NCBI RefSeq assembly: GCF_000218625.1
Contig: NC_015672.1
Coordinates: 1,773,451 to 1,837,450 of the forward strand
Length of the DNA stretch: 64,000 bases
Direction of reading: 5' to 3'
Source: Flexistipes sinusarabici DSM 4947
Lineage (GTDB): Bacteria > Chrysiogenota > Deferribacteres > Deferribacterales > Flexistipitaceae
Shown here: piece by piece, positions 62,307 to 64,000 of the stretch
Position numbering within the stretch: position 1 is the first letter of the stretch
How the letters are laid out: every line of letters begins with the position of its first letter
Position numbers and translations under genes: made by a program
Notes under the pieces: generated by a model
What the model was told of the DNA's origin: nothing
Database searches by the model: none
The model's input: the letters and a program-made list of their open reading frames with translations, nothing else

Positions 62307-64000
62307 TTATCTCAACTCAGCAGAGTATTTTTCGGTCAGTCCTTCGATAATTTCTTCAAGAATCTTGTTTGTTTCCTCATCCGTAAGCGTCCTGTCCAGT
62401 GCGGAATAGAATATTCTGAACGTCAGACTGAGTTTATTCTCACCGATCTTATCCCCCTGATAAATATCGTATATCACAGCATCATAGACCAGAGGACCGA
62501 AATTTTTAATGTATTCAAGTAAGTCACCGGCATTTACAGTGTTATCCACCACAACCGATAAATCTTTATAAACAAACGGATAAACTGAAAATTTTTCATA
62601 ATGAAAATCACCTTTCACTTTTTCATTAATCAGTTTTTCAAGATATATTTCACATAGGTAAAGATCTTCCTGAATATCTTCCTCTTCGGCAATATTAGGA
62701 TGAAGCTGCCCTATAAAACCGTAACCTTTGCCTCCAACTTTTACTTCGGCAGATTTGCCGGGATGTAGAAAATCATACTTCTCATTTTTTTTATATTCAG
62801 CATTTATTTTAAAGGATTTTAAAAGGTTATCCAGTACCCCTTTCATATAATAGAACGTATCCACCCGGCTGCCTGTATTCCAAGACAAAGGGAAAAAAGA
62901 GGATGTGGCACAAAAAGCCAGCCCGGAAAGCTGCTCAGGAATAGATTCATTTCTGTTGATAAATGTCTTTGCGATTTCAAATAAGCGTATATTCTTAAAT
63001 CCCTGATTGATATTCTGTTTTGCTGCAGCAACTACACCGGGAAAAACATATGTTCTTAACGTATCCATATCTTCAGAGATGGGATTTAAAAGCTTTACAA
63101 AATTATCCTTTTTATCAAATCTACTCAAATAACGCTCACTCATAAACGAATAATTTATTACTTCATTGAAACCAAGTGTTTTAAGGCTGCTTTTTATATT
63201 TTTTGCTTTTTTGAGAAAAGATTCCGGAGGCACACTGTCGGCTGACAATCTGGGTACCGTAGCCTCAATATTGTTATAACCGTAAATTCTTGCCACCTCT
63301 TCCGCCAAATCCTGCCACCTTTCTATATCAATCCTGTAGGGGGGAACTTCTACCGTTAATTCTCCCTGCTTTGTTTTAACACCAAAGCCAAGCTCTTCCA
63401 GTATTTTCGCCATTTCTTTTTCGGAAATCTCTGTTCCAAGCAGTTTGTTTATTTTATCAACTTCAGCATTTACGGACAACGGAACATATTCTTTATAATC
63501 ATTGGAAAGAACGCCGTCAGCAACACTTCCGTCAGCATTTTCCTTAAGCAGCGATGCAGCATAATCCACCATTGAGAGTGTATTAACCCTGTCTATTCCC
63601 CGCTCGTATCTGTAAGATGAATCCGTCTGAAGGCCGAGTTTCCTTGCAGTCATTCTGATATTTTCCGGCTTAAAATAAGCACACTCCAGGAAAACATCTT
63701 TCGTATCATCATGAATCCCTGAATACTCCCCGCCCATTACACCGGCGATGCCTATAGGTTTCGATTCATCTGCAATCACCAGCATACTTTCATCAAGCAA
63801 GCGTTCTTTGCCGTCAAGCGTCATTATCTTCTCACCCGGCTTAGCCGTTCTAACTATAATCCCACCTTCAATTTCCCTCAGATCAAAAGTGTGTAAAGGC
63901 TGACCGTACTCAAACATGATGTAATTTGTAATATCGACAATATTGTTAATCGGCCTTACGCCAACAGCACGCAGTCTGTTCTGCATCCACAGTGGAGAGG
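62307..64000 (-). CDS. pheT: Phenylalanyl-tRNA synthetase beta subunit, N-terminus off the window
   Basis: At least 564 codons; the frame is open to the window edge ([19 protein letters not shown]). Visible parts: B3/B4 editing domain ([20 protein letters not shown]-like region near 63930, [10 protein letters not shown]), B5 domain ([20 protein letters not shown]), catalytic-like core ([21 protein letters not shown]) and the FDX-ACB domain at the C-terminus ([29 protein letters not shown]). It edits mischarged Tyr-tRNA and binds tRNA. The tRNA-binding EMAP-like N-terminus lies outside. Confidence 0.97.
   Translation of the reverse strand, partial: SPLWMQNRLRAVGVRPINNIVDITNYIMFEYGQPLHTFDLREIEGGIIVRTAKPGEKIMTLDGKERLLDESMLVIADESKPIGIAGVMGGEYSGIHDDTKDVFLECAYFKPENIRMTARKLGLQTDSSYRYERGIDRVNTLSMVDYAASLLKENADGSVADGVLSNDYKEYVPLSVNAEVDKINKLLGTEISEKEMAKILEELGFGVKTKQGELTVEVPPYRIDIERWQDLAEEVARIYGYNNIEATVPRLSADSVPPESFLKKAKNIKSSLKTLGFNEVINYSFMSERYLSRFDKKDNFVKLLNPISEDMDTLRTYVFPGVVAAAKQNINQGFKNIRLFEIAKTFINRNESIPEQLSGLAFCATSSFFPLSWNTGSRVDTFYYMKGVLDNLLKSFKINAEYKKNEKYDFLHPGKSAEVKVGGKGYGFIGQLHPNIAEEEDIQEDLYLCEIYLEKLINEKVKGDFHYEKFSVYPFVYKDLSVVVDNTVNAGDLLEYIKNFGPLVYDAVIYDIYQGDKIGENKLSLTFRIFYSALDRTLTDEETNKILEEIIEGLTEKYSAELR

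Overview
The window is AT-rich chromosomal DNA from an anaerobic or microaerobic Gram-negative bacterium. Three things point this way: a complete division and cell-wall (dcw) cluster of the meso-diaminopimelate type, periplasm and outer-membrane functions (an RseB-like sigma-factor regulator, an MltB-like transglycosylase, PilF-like and P460-like lipoproteins), and a set of small oxygen-defence iron proteins (rubredoxin, flavodiiron protein, desulforedoxin-like and rubredoxin-like proteins). Gene content and insertion-sequence load resemble Deferribacterota such as Flexistipes. That assignment is inference from memory and was not tested by a search.

Layout. (1) 1-1705: an ECF sigma factor, its zinc-finger anti-sigma factor and an RseB/MucB-like protein (cut by the window edge), with a sigma-E-like promoter GAACTT-N16-TCAAA just upstream. 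(2) 1732-3202: an IS4-family element. (3) 3211-8720: ferritin-like protein, a frameshifted cytochrome b5/DUF2231 gene, XRE-cupin regulator, rubredoxin and flavodiiron protein, a Ktr/Trk potassium system, and a rubredoxin-like protein. (4) 8730-14985: Fe-S assembly genes nfu and iscU, a desulfurase-like protein lacking its PLP lysine, an Asd-like protein, then RodZ-like, PilF-like, coaX, birA and a receiver protein. (5) 15263-17331: desulforedoxin-like protein and yebC-ruvC-ruvA. (6) 17398-34512: the dcw cluster mraZ-rsmH-ftsL-ftsI-murE-murF-mraY-murD-ftsW-murG-murC-ddl-ftsQ-ftsA-ftsZ plus a glycosyltransferase. It is densely overlapping, lacks murB, and reads from one promoter before mraZ. (7) 34725-40558: ATP synthase genes atpF' F H A G D C, without the membrane a and c subunits. 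(8) 40559-56149: an accessory, IS-rich region with a TetR repressor, a P460 cytochrome, an EAL protein, a 220-bp MITE, REP-like hairpins and nested or truncated IS4, IS1380, IS5, IS21 and IS1634-like elements. A V4R gene precedes a diguanylate cyclase gene that is split by an IS5-family element inside its GGEEF motif. (9) 56312-64000: nadA, ymdB-like, rny, MTHFS, rarA, a 6S RNA gene, zapA, zapB-like and the 3' part of pheT.

The most unusual signals are: an iscU-nfu locus headed by two apparent pseudoenzymes; two related IS4 elements whose transposase ribosome-binding sites sit in hairpins that differ in sequence but stay complementary; three genes whose promoter -10 box ends exactly 6 nt before an ATG with no Shine-Dalgarno (probable leaderless mRNAs); and paired REP-like hairpins with compensatory changes. 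No tRNA, rRNA or CRISPR array was seen. All calls come from reading the sequence; no database search was run.
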